64,000 bases of DNA from Allocoprobacillus sp002160865 (GCF_042850985.1 NZ_AP031415.1:682001-746000), one strand, 5' to 3'. Numbered from the stretch's first letter, positions 16,395 through 26,257 are shown. Translations and numbers: made by a program. The notes: generated from the sequence alone by a model not told the origin.

Positions 16395-17621
16395 ATGAAA
16401 AAGATAATATATGGGATTATTTGTTGTCTTTGTTTGATGGGATGCCAGAAAAAAACTGTGTGCGATAAAGACAATTTAAAAATCATTGTTGCTAGTGATT
16501 TACATTATTTTTTAAAAGATTATTATCAAGATTGTGACTGGTTTGAAGAATCTATGTTATATGGTGATGGGAAAATGGTCACTTATGGTGATGAAATTGT
16601 AGATGCTTTTATATCAGCTGTTCTTCATGAAAAACCAGAGCTGGTCATTTTAACAGGTGATTTAAGTTTTAATGGTGAAAAGGGGAGTCATCAACAATTA
16701 GCTCAAAAACTAGAACAATTAAGAGAAAAGAATATTCAGGTTGCTGTTATACCGGGAAATCATGATATTGATAATATTTATACAAAGGGATATGGCAAAG
16801 ATGATTATTTTGATGTAGAGAATATTGATGCTAAAACTTTTCAAGATATTTATCAAGATTTAGGTTATCATTTGGCTGTTTCAAAACATGATGAGTCTTT
16901 AAGTTATCGTATTGATTTGAATGAAGATTATAGTTTGTTGATGATGGACTCTAATGCACATGAACAAACAGAAATGACTTTAGGAGCAGGTGGCTTTTTT
17001 ACGGATTCAACAATGCAGTGGTTAGAGGAACAACTCCAAGATATACAAAAACAAAAGAAGATACCTCTTATTGCGATGCATCATAATCTAGCAATCCATA
17101 ATGAATTATTGAATAGTGGTTATACGATTCAAAATCATGAAGATATAGCCAAGCTTTTTGCACAATATAATGTTCCTTTTGTATTGAGTGGTCATATTCA
17201 TTGCCAAAATATTAAACAAATCAATGGTATCTATGATATTGCTTCTTCCTCTTTATTAGACGCTCCTTTACAGTATGGTGTTATTGAACTTAATCCCCAT
17301 AGAATGGACTATCATACGCAATCATTAACTATTTCAAAGGATGCAAACGAGTATTTTGATACAGTATCAGCTCATAAGTTTAGTGAAGAATTAAAAGATG
17401 TGAAAGATTCATCGCATCGAGAAGCTATTTTAGATGTTCTAGTCCAGGCCAATCGTTATTATTTTACTGGATGTATGAATCAATATGTTGAAGATATAAA
17501 AACTCATCCGGGATATCAGTATTTACAGACAGAAGATCTCAGTTTCTTTTTGCAATATTTAGAAAGTATGTTAAAGGAAACGACATCTTCACAACAATTA
17601 TCAATAATATATGAAAAATAA
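16395..17621 (+). CDS. Lipoprotein metallophosphoesterase
   Basis: 408 residues. Type II signal peptide with lipobox LMGC (Cys17), so probably anchored to the outer face of the membrane. The calcineurin-like phosphoesterase metal ligands are all visible: SDLHYF (Asp35, His37), TGDLSFNGE, PGNHD, MHHN and SGHIH. The substrate is unknown; it could act on nucleotides, phospholipids or teichoic precursors. No obvious operon partner; begins 14 bases after the previous terminator. Confidence 0.88.
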   Translation: MKKIIYGIICCLCLMGCQKKTVCDKDNLKIIVASDLHYFLKDYYQDCDWFEESMLYGDGKMVTYGDEIVDAFISAVLHEKPELVILTGDLSFNGEKGSHQQLAQKLEQLREKNIQVAVIPGNHDIDNIYTKGYGKDDYFDVENIDAKTFQDIYQDLGYHLAVSKHDESLSYRIDLNEDYSLLMMDSNAHEQTEMTLGAGGFFTDSTMQWLEEQLQDIQKQKKIPLIAMHHNLAIHNELLNSGYTIQNHEDIAKLFAQYNVPFVLSGHIHCQNIKQINGIYDIASSSLLDAPLQYGVIELNPHRMDYHTQSLTISKDANEYFDTVSAHKFSEELKDVKDSSHREAILDVLVQANRYYFTGCMNQYVEDIKTHPGYQYLQTEDLSFFLQYLESMLKETTSSQQLSIIYEK

Positions 17622-17679
17622 CTTTTGACAAGATATAAGTTATGATAAAATATGATAAAACAAGGGAGGAATAAATAAG

Positions 17680-18561
17680 ATGAAATTAGGTGCAATTGAA
17701 GCCGGAGGTACAAAATTTGTTGTTGCGATTGGAGATGAAAATGGAAATGTTTTAGAAAGAGATGCTTTTCCAACAACAACACCACAAGAAACAGTTGAAA
17801 ATATTTTTAAATTTTTTGATGGAAAGGACATTGAAGCTTTAGGATTAGGATGTTTTGGACCTATTGATCCTGATTTAAAGAGTCCAACATATGGATATAT
17901 TACAACAACACCTAAACCAGGGTGGACAAACTATAATATTGTAGGAGTTTTACAGGAACATTACCCTGATTTGCCAATTGGTTTTGATACAGATGTGAAT
18001 GGTGCGGCACTTGGTGAAGCATACTTTGGTGCAGCCAAAGGATCAGATAGTGCTTTATATTTAACAATTGGAACTGGAATTGGTGGAGGAGCCATTGTGG
18101 AAGGAAACCTTGTTCATGGTTTACTACATCCAGAAATGGGACACATGATTCTAGAACAAAGAGAAGACGATACTTATAAAGGAAAATGTCCATATCATGG
18201 AACATGTTTTGAAGGTTTGGCAGCAGGTCCAGCTATTGAAGAAAGATGGGGAATCAAAGGAAGCGAATTGCCTGAAGATCACCCTGCATGGGATTTAGAA
18301 GCATGGTATATTGCTCAAGCATTAGCTATTTATGTTTTAACTTTATCACCAAAGAAAATTATCTTAGGTGGTGGTGTTATGCATCAAAAACAATTATTCC
18401 CACTCATTCATAAATATCTTCAAGAAAGATTAAATGGTTATATTCAAAAAGATGAAATTACAACAGATGCGATTAAAGATTATGTTGTTTATCCGGGATT
18501 AGGTGATAATGCTGGGGTTTGTGGTGCTTTAGCACTAGCCAAAATGGCAAAAGAAAGATAA
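17680..18561 (+). CDS. ROK-family fructokinase
   Basis: 293 residues. ATP-dependent sugar kinase of the ROK family, with N-terminal GAIEAGGTKFV, LTIGTGIGGGAIVEG and the zinc site HPEMGHM...CPYHGTCFEGLAAGPAIEERWG. The single-domain form with this zinc motif matches fructokinases (ScrK/GmuE type). A TTGACA lies about 55 bases upstream. Monocistronic with its own terminator; no sugar transporter beside it. Confidence 0.88.
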   Translation: MKLGAIEAGGTKFVVAIGDENGNVLERDAFPTTTPQETVENIFKFFDGKDIEALGLGCFGPIDPDLKSPTYGYITTTPKPGWTNYNIVGVLQEHYPDLPIGFDTDVNGAALGEAYFGAAKGSDSALYLTIGTGIGGGAIVEGNLVHGLLHPEMGHMILEQREDDTYKGKCPYHGTCFEGLAAGPAIEERWGIKGSELPEDHPAWDLEAWYIAQALAIYVLTLSPKKIILGGGVMHQKQLFPLIHKYLQERLNGYIQKDEITTDAIKDYVVYPGLGDNAGVCGALALAKMAKER

Positions 18562-18583
18562 GGGATACTCAAATCCCTTTTTC
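18560..18583 (+). terminator. Terminator of the ROK kinase gene
   Basis: AAGGGAT/ATCCCTT around ACTCAA, then TTTCTT; overlaps the stop codon. Confidence 0.75.
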
Positions 18584-18595
18584 TTATGAAGTCTA

Positions 18596-18625
18596 TTGAC
18601 AATCATATGCTTTAATCAATATAAT
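18596..18625 (+). promoter_or_regulatory. Promoter of the PspC gene
   Basis: Perfect -35 TTGACA (18596-18601), 18-base spacer, perfect -10 TATAAT (18620-18625). Confidence 0.8.
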
Positions 18626-18646
18626 CTAGGTAATGGAGGAATTTCA

Positions 18647-18838
18647 ATGAAAAAAAGATTATATAGATCAAGACGTGATGTGATGATTGCAGGAGTTTGT
18701 GGAGGAATTGCAGAATATTTTGATGTTGATCCTACAATTGTAAGATTGATAGCTGTTGTTTTGGTTTTAGGTTGGGGTTCAGGGCTTCTTGCCTATTTAA
18801 TAGCAGTGCTTATTATTCCTAAAAATCCTTATCAATAA
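18647..18838 (+). CDS. PspC domain protein
   Basis: 63 residues. Nearly the whole protein is a PspC domain: KKRLYRSRRDVMIAGVCGGIAEYFDVDP, presented as landmark residues 2-29, followed by a TM helix (about 33-56). PspC proteins sit in the membrane and respond to envelope stress. Start at MKKRLY behind TGGAGG. Single gene with consensus promoter and terminator. Confidence 0.9.
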   Translation: MKKRLYRSRRDVMIAGVCGGIAEYFDVDPTIVRLIAVVLVLGWGSGLLAYLIAVLIIPKNPYQ

Positions 18839-18841
18839 AAG

Positions 18842-18875
18842 AAAGGTTGAAATCATTTATGATTCCAACCTTTTA
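18842..18875 (+). terminator. Terminator of the PspC gene
   Basis: AAAGGTTG/CAACCTTT with an inner AATCA/TGATT extension, then T-rich. Confidence 0.75.
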
Positions 18876-19145
18876 TCTTTATTGTATACAATATAAAAAG
18901 CAGAGCATAGCCCTACAAAAACCTTTATTTTTCTTCTTCGATATATTATATGCATTTTTTACATAAATCATAATATTTGATAAGTTCTACTTCTTTATTC
19001 ATTATTTTATGGCATGTTTTTGTGATAAATAAAACAGTTCTTAAAGAAAATTAAGAAATTTTAAAAGAAATCATAAAAAATCTTAAAACATTGAAAATTG
19101 ATTCATGTTATTATCAATTTTGTAAACGGAATAAGGAGTGTTTTT
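18876..19145. other. Non-coding AT-rich stretch with a palindrome
   Basis: No convincing gene. Holds a perfect 12-base palindrome ATTGTATACAAT (18881-18892), several A/T runs, and near the end an inverted repeat AATTGAT/ATCAATT just before the ribosome binding site of the next gene. The palindrome could be an operator, but sits just after a terminator. Confidence 0.4.
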
Positions 19146-19607
19146 ATGGAGAGAAAAATATACTTTTTGATGAAAATATGTTTTTTTATTGTTGTTATAT
19201 TTGTTTCAATATTTTTAAAAGCAAATCAATTTTTGGGATATATAGCTCCAATAGGAGCTTTTGATCAAACGGACACTATCATTCAATTTAATGAATTTTC
19301 AAATGTTCTTATAGTAAGCAGTTTATTATTGCTTGTTCTATTTTTTGTCTATTATAGAATGAGTATTCTTTTATCTACTGTCACATTATTGGATACATTC
19401 ATTTTACTTTATTATTTTATATGTTTTATGATAACATTGACTACTCGATTCTCATTTTATGAATTTTCTGGTGAGTTAGCTCAGTTAACTCTTAGGTTAT
19501 CTGCAATCACATTTTTGCAATCTTATTTTTTAAAAATAATACCTTTTGGAATCATACTTTATATTCCAATCATACATCTATTCTTTATTCAAAAACGTAA
19601 TCAATAA
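19146..19607 (+). CDS. Unknown four-TM membrane protein
   Basis: 153 residues, very hydrophobic, with about four TM helices (residues 7-25, 50-70, 73-98 and 120-148) and a short basic C-terminus (KKRNQ-like). AAGGAG precedes the start; codons are more AT-rich than in neighbours. I recognise no family. It stands alone between the PspC gene and the convergent lipid kinase gene. Confidence 0.6.
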   Translation: MERKIYFLMKICFFIVVIFVSIFLKANQFLGYIAPIGAFDQTDTIIQFNEFSNVLIVSSLLLLVLFFVYYRMSILLSTVTLLDTFILLYYFICFMITLTTRFSFYEFSGELAQLTLRLSAITFLQSYFLKIIPFGIILYIPIIHLFFIQKRNQ

Positions 19608-19677
19608 TATGATTTGAGAACCAAAATATAAAAATGAAGTATATATTTCAAAAATCATTTTTATAACAATCAAATAA

Positions 19678-19713
19678 ATGAAAAAGCTATGTGTATTATT
19701 GTACTCATAGCTT
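19678..19713 (-). terminator. Terminator of the lipid kinase gene
   Basis: Minus-strand AAGCTATG/CATAGCTT arms with a 15-base loop, followed by TTTTTC. Confidence 0.65.
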
Positions 19714-20622
19714 CTCTTTATATTCTAGACTTTTAGGAATAATGACACATAAAGATTGTTTTTCAACCGTGACATGAATAGGGAAGGTTGTTCCTTTTTC
19801 ACCATCAACATCATAGATAATATTTTTATCACATTCAATGATTAATTCTTTAGCTTGAATATAAGTGATAAAAGGACTTTTTTCATGACTGTTTAAAGTA
19901 TAATCTTTGAATAGAGAAATTAAGTCAGTTGCTGAACACTTTTTGATAATCAATAAATCCAATTGACCATCTTGGATATTAGCATGAGGTGTGATATCTT
20001 TAAATCCTCCCACTTGAGAAGTGTTAGTAATCATAAATAATTTTGCATCTTCTTCAAAATGTTGTCCATCAGCTTCCACTTTTAAATGTAATGATGTGTG
20101 TAATTGTGATGGTAATTGTCGAATGCCACTAATATAATAGGCTAAAGGACCAAATCTTTCTTTATCATTTTTAGATACTTGAAAACTGATGTCACTAAAC
20201 ATGCCACCAGCAATAACATTAGCAAAATATTGTTCATTGACTTTACCAATATCTACTTTCATTGTCTGGAAGTCTTGAATCATTTGAATGAAATCATCAG
20301 TATTATGAGGTAAATGTAAGTGATTTGCAAAATCATTAACAGTACCACCAGGTAATATCGCAAGAGGAGTCAGTAAGTGATTTTCAATAAAGCCATTAAT
20401 GATTTCATTAACAGTTCCATCACCACCCACACTCACAACAAAATCATAATCTCCATCTTGAATCTTTAAACTACGCTTGTAGGCATCATCTTTCTTTTGA
20501 GTATAAAAGATGTCAACAGTATGAACAATTTGTTTTAAAATCAGTTGACCAATGAGCTGATCAAGTTTTTTTTGAATGGTTTTTGTTCCTGAACTTGGAT
20601 TAATAATAAATAAACATTTCAT
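19705..20622 (-). CDS. Diacylglycerol kinase-family lipid kinase
   Basis: 305 residues. It has INPSSGTKT, the nucleotide-binding VSVGGDGTVNEIINGF, and LPGGTVNDFANHL, all diagnostic of the DagK/YegS/BmrU lipid kinase family. It probably phosphorylates diacylglycerol for recycling into phospholipid at the membrane. Start chosen at ATG 20622, eight bases after AAGGAAG; a GTG three codons earlier is possible. Confidence 0.92.
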   Translation of the reverse strand: MKCLFIINPSSGTKTIQKKLDQLIGQLILKQIVHTVDIFYTQKKDDAYKRSLKIQDGDYDFVVSVGGDGTVNEIINGFIENHLLTPLAILPGGTVNDFANHLHLPHNTDDFIQMIQDFQTMKVDIGKVNEQYFANVIAGGMFSDISFQVSKNDKERFGPLAYYISGIRQLPSQLHTSLHLKVEADGQHFEEDAKLFMITNTSQVGGFKDITPHANIQDGQLDLLIIKKCSATDLISLFKDYTLNSHEKSPFITYIQAKELIIECDKNIIYDVDGEKGTTFPIHVTVEKQSLCVIIPKSLEYKEKL

Positions 20623-20673
20623 AGTGAACACTTCCTTATATTTATTTTACCATCCTTAAAAAAGAAGATAAAC

Positions 20674-21909
20674 CTAAAATGGTATATCTTCATGAGCATA
20701 GACATTATTTCTCACTAATCTTAAAAGGAGTTCTACACCTTTTTTCATCATTGTAATAGAAACAAATTCATAAGGACCATGACAATAGAAACCACCTGTT
20801 CCTAGATTAGGACAGGGAAGACCATTAAAAGAGAGACGGGCACCATCTGTACCACCACGAATTGGCGTAATTTCTGGACGTAATCCAACATCTTCCATAG
20901 CAGTTTCAACTTGTTCAATGATATGAGGATGGTCTTTGATAATATCTTTCATATTAAGATATTGTTCATGCATGGTAATATCAATCGCTTCATAGCCATA
21001 GAAACTATTTAAATAAGATTGAATACGAGAAAAGTCATTGAGTTGTTGTTTCAGTTCTAAATAATCATGATTGCGGACAATATATTCTAAATGTGTTTTT
21101 TCACATGTTCCCTGCATATGAACAAGATGGTGAAAACCTTCATAACCTTCAGTCAATTGTGGTTTTTGTCCAGCAGGTAACATAGAATGGAATGTCATAG
21201 CGACTTCTTGAGAATTGACCATTTTATTTTTAGCACTTCCCGGATGAATACTTTGACCTATGATGTCTACAAGCACTTGGTAGGCATTAAAGTTTTCAAA
21301 ATGGAATTGATTGATGTCACCACCATCAATTGTATACGCATAATCAGCTTGAAAAATATCTAAATCAAAATGTTCAGTTCCACGTCCTACTTCTTCATCT
21401 GGGGTAAAAGCAATCATAATATCATTATGTAAAAATTCAGGATGTTTATACATATATTCAGCCATACTCATAATGATTGCAATACCTGCTTTATCATCGC
21501 CACCAAGAAGCGTTGTGCCATCCGTTGTGATTAAATCATGTCCTATCACTTTTTGAAGATCAGGGAACTCTCTTGGTGATAATAAACGTTCTTCTTTTAA
21601 TGAAATATCCTTACCATCATAATGACGAATAATTTGGGGATGAATATCTTGACCACTGGCATCGGGTGATGTATCTAAATGAGCAATCAACCCTATAACA
21701 TCACCTTGATGTTGATTATTAGCAGGAATTTTTCCATAGACCACACCATATTCACTCATTTGTACATCTTTAAGACCTAAAATACGCATTTCTTCAACTA
21801 AAAATTGAGCAAATTCTTTTTGACCAGTTGTCGAAGGTGAAACAGTTGAATAAGGATTGGATTGTGTATTAAAGCTTATATATTTTAAAAAACGATTTTC
21901 AATTTTCAT
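20674..21909 (-). CDS. pepT: Peptidase T (tripeptidase)
   Basis: 411 residues. M20-family zinc aminotripeptidase, cytoplasmic. Metal-site motifs: LIAHLDTSPDASG, LLGGDDKAGIA, FTPDEEVGRGTEHFD, IRGGTDGARLSF, and a C-terminal GGFYCHGPYEF. Start at MKIENRF, behind GAAGG, rather than a Met six codons upstream. Followed 51 bases later by the lipid kinase gene in the same direction. Confidence 0.95.
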   Translation of the reverse strand: MKIENRFLKYISFNTQSNPYSTVSPSTTGQKEFAQFLVEEMRILGLKDVQMSEYGVVYGKIPANNQHQGDVIGLIAHLDTSPDASGQDIHPQIIRHYDGKDISLKEERLLSPREFPDLQKVIGHDLITTDGTTLLGGDDKAGIAIIMSMAEYMYKHPEFLHNDIMIAFTPDEEVGRGTEHFDLDIFQADYAYTIDGGDINQFHFENFNAYQVLVDIIGQSIHPGSAKNKMVNSQEVAMTFHSMLPAGQKPQLTEGYEGFHHLVHMQGTCEKTHLEYIVRNHDYLELKQQLNDFSRIQSYLNSFYGYEAIDITMHEQYLNMKDIIKDHPHIIEQVETAMEDVGLRPEITPIRGGTDGARLSFNGLPCPNLGTGGFYCHGPYEFVSITMMKKGVELLLRLVRNNVYAHEDIPF

Positions 21910-22009
21910 GATAATACCTTCTTTCACTCATGATTATACCATATCGCTTATATTTTTTACTAGCCAAATGTCATGTTTATGATTATAATAGGGAGCGGAG
22001 GTTAAAAAG

Positions 22010-22597
22010 ATGGCAAAATATTATGCAGTGAAAAAAGGAAGAAAGATCGGTGTTTTTTCAACTTGGGAAGAATGTGAATCGATGGTCAAAGGGTTTAAAG
22101 GAGCTTTGTATAAATCATTTTCATCTTTAGAAGATGCACAAAACTATTTGAATGAACAAATACCATCTTTTCATGAGCAGGGATTAATTGCTTATGTGGA
22201 TGGCAGTTTTAATCAAAAGACGGGTGAATATGGTTATGGCTGTGTTTTGATTGATGGACAACAAGTCATTTTAAAAATCAATGGAAAAGGGAAACATCCT
22301 GATTATGTCAGTATGCGAAATGTAGCTGGTGAAATTGCCGGAGCTCATCAGGCAATCTGTTATGCGATAGAACATCAATATCCTATGATTTGTATTTATT
22401 ATGATTATGAGGGAATTGAAAAATGGGCTAATCATACATGGATGGCACGTCGTCAAGGAACACAGGCTTATCAAACTTTTATTGATGAAAGTCGTCAAAA
22501 GATTGAAATTCATTTTATGAAAGTTTTAGCACATAGCGGGGATTTGTATAATGAAATGGCTGATCTTCTGGCTAAAAAGGCGGTTGGAATAGCATGA
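22010..22597 (+). CDS. Ribonuclease H with N-terminal RNA-binding (viroplasmin-type) domain
   Basis: 195 residues. Residues 1-45 form the caulimovirus viroplasmin/hybrid-binding domain (YYAVKKGRKIGVFSTWEEC, ALYKSFSSLEDA). Residues 55-195 are the RNase H fold with catalytic YVDGSF, GEIAGAH, YYDYEG and NEMADLLAKKA. It degrades RNA in RNA-DNA hybrids. Its stop overlaps the next start by four bases, coupling it to a 3'-5' exonuclease. Confidence 0.92.
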   Translation: MAKYYAVKKGRKIGVFSTWEECESMVKGFKGALYKSFSSLEDAQNYLNEQIPSFHEQGLIAYVDGSFNQKTGEYGYGCVLIDGQQVILKINGKGKHPDYVSMRNVAGEIAGAHQAICYAIEHQYPMICIYYDYEGIEKWANHTWMARRQGTQAYQTFIDESRQKIEIHFMKVLAHSGDLYNEMADLLAKKAVGIA

Positions 22598-23508
22598 GTG
22601 AAAAGATAACCGTTTTTGATATAGAAGTCTTAAATCAAGATCCTGCCAGTGTATGTGCGATTGGCATTGTACAAATTCAAGATTTACAAATTGTATCAAC
22701 CTATTATTCATTAATAAAACCCAAGAATTTAAGCTTTGATCCTTATCGTTTTAGAGTTCATCAGATTCGACCTCAATCATTGTATAAAGAAAAAGCATTT
22801 CCAGAAGTGTGGAAAGACATTCATCATTATTTTGAAAATACGATTGTTGTATCACATGATATTCAAGGAGATATGATGAATTTAAGGGCTGCTTTAAAAC
22901 AGTATCATATGACTTATCCACGCCTAATGATGTCATGTACCAATGTTTTAGCACATCTTGTTTATCCAAAACTTTCAAAATATAATTTAAAAGATTTATC
23001 CATTATGAATGGTTTTCAATTTCAGGCACATCATGCTTTAGAAGATGCCAAAGCTTGTGCTTATTTATTAATGCAAATGCTAGAACAAGAAGATGTTTCC
23101 AGTTTGTATGATTTACATCAAAAATTTCATTTAGAATTTGGTGAAATGAAAGAAAACTATTATCGTAATATCATTTCTGCTGAATCAGTTGTTCAACTAT
23201 TAGAAATGAATCAAAGAGAAGATGCTTTATTGTATCATCAATCAGTCTGTTTTACAGGAAAACTCTATATGCCTCGAGAAGTCTTAGAAGAAAAGACAAA
23301 AGAGGCTTGTGCATTATCAACCAATCAAGTCAGTACGCATACAAATTATCTTGTGATTGGTGGTAGAGGTTATCATAAAGTACGTTTTGGTAAAGAGAAT
23401 AAAAAAGTGAAGAAAGCTTTACATCTGATGAAACAGGGACAGGATTTAAGAATTATTCATGAAAAAGAATATTTAAAACTCTTGGAAGGGAGAAAAGAAT
23501 GTCTATAA
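22594..23508 (+). CDS. DnaQ-type exonuclease with C-terminal BRCT-like domain
   Basis: 304 residues. The N-terminal 3'-5' exonuclease domain (about 1-170) has VFDIEV, the VVSHDIQGDM site and HHALEDAKACAYL, i.e. the DEDD metal ligands. The C-terminal 80 residues (YHQSVCFTGKLYMPREVLEE...NYLVIGG) look like a BRCT domain. Probably DNA repair or hybrid removal together with the coupled RNase H. The following GNAT gene overlaps its end by ten bases. Confidence 0.85.
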   Translation: MSEKITVFDIEVLNQDPASVCAIGIVQIQDLQIVSTYYSLIKPKNLSFDPYRFRVHQIRPQSLYKEKAFPEVWKDIHHYFENTIVVSHDIQGDMMNLRAALKQYHMTYPRLMMSCTNVLAHLVYPKLSKYNLKDLSIMNGFQFQAHHALEDAKACAYLLMQMLEQEDVSSLYDLHQKFHLEFGEMKENYYRNIISAESVVQLLEMNQREDALLYHQSVCFTGKLYMPREVLEEKTKEACALSTNQVSTHTNYLVIGGRGYHKVRFGKENKKVKKALHLMKQGQDLRIIHEKEYLKLLEGRKECL

Positions 23509-24068
23509 ATATAAAAGTTGCTTCCATAGATGATGGAGCAGATATTTTAAATATATATGCACCTTATGTGCAATCTAGCAACATTACTTTTGAATATGAT
23601 GTTCCTTCCTTAGAAGAAATGCAACAGCGTATTGCACAGACATTGTGTCAATATCCCTATCTTATCGCCAAAGACAATGACCGTGTTGTCGGTTATGCCT
23701 ATGCTTCTGCATTTGCTTCAAGGGCTGCTTATCAGTGGGGCAGTGAGCTTTCTATTTATATTGATTCTCACTATCATGGTCAAGGCGTTGGAAGACAGCT
23801 TTATCAAAGTCTGTTGCATATCTTAAAAATTATGCACATACAACATGTCTATGCTTGTATTACTCATCCCAATATAAAAAGTGAAAAATTTCATGAAGCT
23901 TTTGGTTTTCAATATATTGGTTGTTTTCATCATGCAGGGTATAAGTTTCATCAATGGCATGATATTGTATGGATGGAAAAAACAATTGGTAATGAAGATG
24001 ATGTTCAACCAATTATTCCTTTTTCATCCTTGACAAGAGAACAAATTGAATCATGTTTAGGTTTATGA
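23499..24068 (+). CDS. GNAT N-acetyltransferase (phosphinothricin acetyltransferase-like)
   Basis: 189 residues. Domain 1-165 matches the Pat/Bar/YwnH group: IYAPYVQSSNITFEYDVPS, VVGYAYASAFASRAAYQW, and the acetyl-CoA loop HGQGVGRQLYQSLL. The family acetylates phosphinothricin, methionine sulfoximine or related amines; the true substrate here is unknown. It has a short extra C-terminal tail. Third gene of the rnh-exonuclease-GNAT run. Confidence 0.85.
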   Translation: MSINIKVASIDDGADILNIYAPYVQSSNITFEYDVPSLEEMQQRIAQTLCQYPYLIAKDNDRVVGYAYASAFASRAAYQWGSELSIYIDSHYHGQGVGRQLYQSLLHILKIMHIQHVYACITHPNIKSEKFHEAFGFQYIGCFHHAGYKFHQWHDIVWMEKTIGNEDDVQPIIPFSSLTREQIESCLGL

Positions 24069-24094
24069 TATGATAAATAAAATGAGGTGAAAGA

Positions 24095-25231
24095 ATGGAT
24101 ACATTAATTATTGGAAGTGGTTTTGCAGGAAGTGTTGTAGCGAGAGTTTTAGCTGAAAAAGGAGAAAAAGTCAAAATTATTGAAAAGAGAAATCATATTG
24201 GTGGAAACTGTTATGATGAATATGATGAATATGGTATATTGGTTCATAAGTATGGGCCTCATATTTTTCATACGAATAATAAGGAAGTTTTTGACTTTTT
24301 ATCACGTTTTACAAAATGGTATGATTATCGTCATGAAGTAGCTGGAAATGTCTATGGAAAGATTATACCGATTCCTTTTAACTTAAATACTTTAATGATT
24401 GTTTTTGGAAAGGAAAAAGGAGAACGCTTAAAACAGGAATTGATTGCTGCATATGGCAAAAATGCCCGTGTTCCTATTTTAGAATTACAGAAGAATCCTT
24501 CTTTGGGTATACAGGAAGTCGCTCAATATGTGTATGAAAATATCTTTTTGAAATATACGATGAAACAATGGAATCAAAAACCTGAAGAAGTTGATCAAAG
24601 CGTCACTGCCAGAGTACCGGTTTTGATTTCTTATGATAATCGTTATTTTCAAGATATTTATCAAGGTATGCCATTAGAGGGTTATACAAAGTTATTTGAA
24701 AAGATGTTGGATCATGATCATATTGAAGTAGAATTGAACAAGGATGCAAAAGAGGATTTGACTTTTGATTTTGAAAAGAAACAAATCTTTTATCAAGGAA
24801 AACTATGGCAGGGCAAAGTTATTTTTACTGGAGCTATTGATACTTTCTTTGATCATTGTTTAGGAAGATTGCCTTATCGTTCATTACGCTTTGTTTATGA
24901 GCATTATCCTCAAGATCATTATCAAAGTCATGGTGTCATTAATTATACAGTCAGTGAAGATTATACACGCATTACAGAGTTTAAATATTTGACAGGACAG
25001 GACATTTCAGGAACAACGATTGTTAAAGAATATCCTGAGGTTTATCATGATGAAAGACAAGTCCCTTACTATGCGATTTTGTCACCAGAAAATTTAAAGA
25101 TGTATCAAAAATATGTAGATTATGTCAAACCTTTTTCACAGTTTTATTTATTAGGTCGTCTGGCTCAATATAAATATTATAATATTGATGGAATTGTTGA
25201 AGAAGCCTTAAAACTGGCTGAAACATTATAG
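24095..25231 (+). CDS. glf: UDP-galactopyranose mutase
   Basis: 378 residues. FAD enzyme that interconverts UDP-galactopyranose and UDP-galactofuranose for galactofuranose-containing surface glycans. The FAD-binding LIIGSGFAGSVVARVLAE, HIGGNCYDEYDE and YGPHIFHTNN are intact, as is the conserved Arg near LGRLPYRSLRF. Begins a three-gene envelope cluster with a glycosyltransferase nine bases after its stop. Confidence 0.95.
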   Translation: MDTLIIGSGFAGSVVARVLAEKGEKVKIIEKRNHIGGNCYDEYDEYGILVHKYGPHIFHTNNKEVFDFLSRFTKWYDYRHEVAGNVYGKIIPIPFNLNTLMIVFGKEKGERLKQELIAAYGKNARVPILELQKNPSLGIQEVAQYVYENIFLKYTMKQWNQKPEEVDQSVTARVPVLISYDNRYFQDIYQGMPLEGYTKLFEKMLDHDHIEVELNKDAKEDLTFDFEKKQIFYQGKLWQGKVIFTGAIDTFFDHCLGRLPYRSLRFVYEHYPQDHYQSHGVINYTVSEDYTRITEFKYLTGQDISGTTIVKEYPEVYHDERQVPYYAILSPENLKMYQKYVDYVKPFSQFYLLGRLAQYKYYNIDGIVEEALKLAETL

Positions 25232-25240
25232 GAGGAAGTT

Positions 25241-26257
25241 ATGAAATATTTAAGTATTGCAATCCCATGTTATAACTCACAGGAATATATGGATAAAGCC
25301 ATTGAATCATGTCTGATTTTAAAAGATGATGTTGAAATTATTATTGTTGATGATGGTTCTTCAGATTTGACTGCCAAAAAAGGTGATGACTGGGCAGCTT
25401 TATATCCAGATACAATTAAATGTGTGCATCAAGAAAATGGTGGACATGGACAGGCTGTTAATACGGGGTTAAAAAATGCCACAGGACTCTATTTTAAGGT
25501 ATTGGATAGTGATGATTGGTTTGATCGTTCATCTCTTGTAAAAGTGATTGAAACAATAAAAAAACTTCATTCAAAAGATGAAGATGCAGATATGTTTATT
25601 GCGAATTACGTTTATGAAAAACCAAGTGCTAATAAATCAAGTGTGATTAAATATACAAATGCTTTACCACAAAATAGAACGTTTAGATGGTATGATTTAA
25701 AACATTTTTATCCTCAACAAAACTTATTAATGCATAGTGTCATCTATCGTACTCAATTATTAAGAAACTGTAATCTAGAATTACCAAAACATACTTTCTA
25801 TGTTGATAATTTATTTGTTTATCAACCTTTACCTTATGTGAATACACTTTATTATTTAAATGTAGATTTATATCGTTATTATATTGGTAGAGAAGATCAG
25901 TCAGTGAATGAAAAAATCATGATTTCACGTATTGATCAGCAGATTAAAGTGAATAAATTAATGATTGATTGTTGTGATGTGATGAAATTAAAAAGTCGTA
26001 AATTAAGAAATTATATGATTAAATATTTAACAATGATTACAACAGTATCTACTGTTTTAATGATTAAATCAGGAACTGCTGAAAATCTTCAAAAGAAAGA
26101 TGAATTATGGGATTATTTGAAAAATAAAAATCCAGAGCTTTATAAAGCTGTCAAACATACACTATTAGGTTCAATGATGGAAATGGATGGACGTGTTGGT
26201 AAAAAGATTATTACAACAGGATACGCTATTTCTAGAAAGTTATTTGGATTTAATTAA
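25241..26257 (+). CDS. Glycosyltransferase family 2
   Basis: 338 residues, a GT-A fold enzyme. N-terminal IAIPCYNSQEYMDKAIES, IIIVDDGSSDLT, and the metal-binding LDSDDWF support a GT2. No TM helix, so it works at the cytoplasmic membrane face. Together with glf just upstream it may add galactofuranose or another sugar to a surface polymer; acceptor unknown. Its last base overlaps the next start. Confidence 0.9.
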   Translation: MKYLSIAIPCYNSQEYMDKAIESCLILKDDVEIIIVDDGSSDLTAKKGDDWAALYPDTIKCVHQENGGHGQAVNTGLKNATGLYFKVLDSDDWFDRSSLVKVIETIKKLHSKDEDADMFIANYVYEKPSANKSSVIKYTNALPQNRTFRWYDLKHFYPQQNLLMHSVIYRTQLLRNCNLELPKHTFYVDNLFVYQPLPYVNTLYYLNVDLYRYYIGREDQSVNEKIMISRIDQQIKVNKLMIDCCDVMKLKSRKLRNYMIKYLTMITTVSTVLMIKSGTAENLQKKDELWDYLKNKNPELYKAVKHTLLGSMMEMDGRVGKKIITTGYAISRKLFGFN

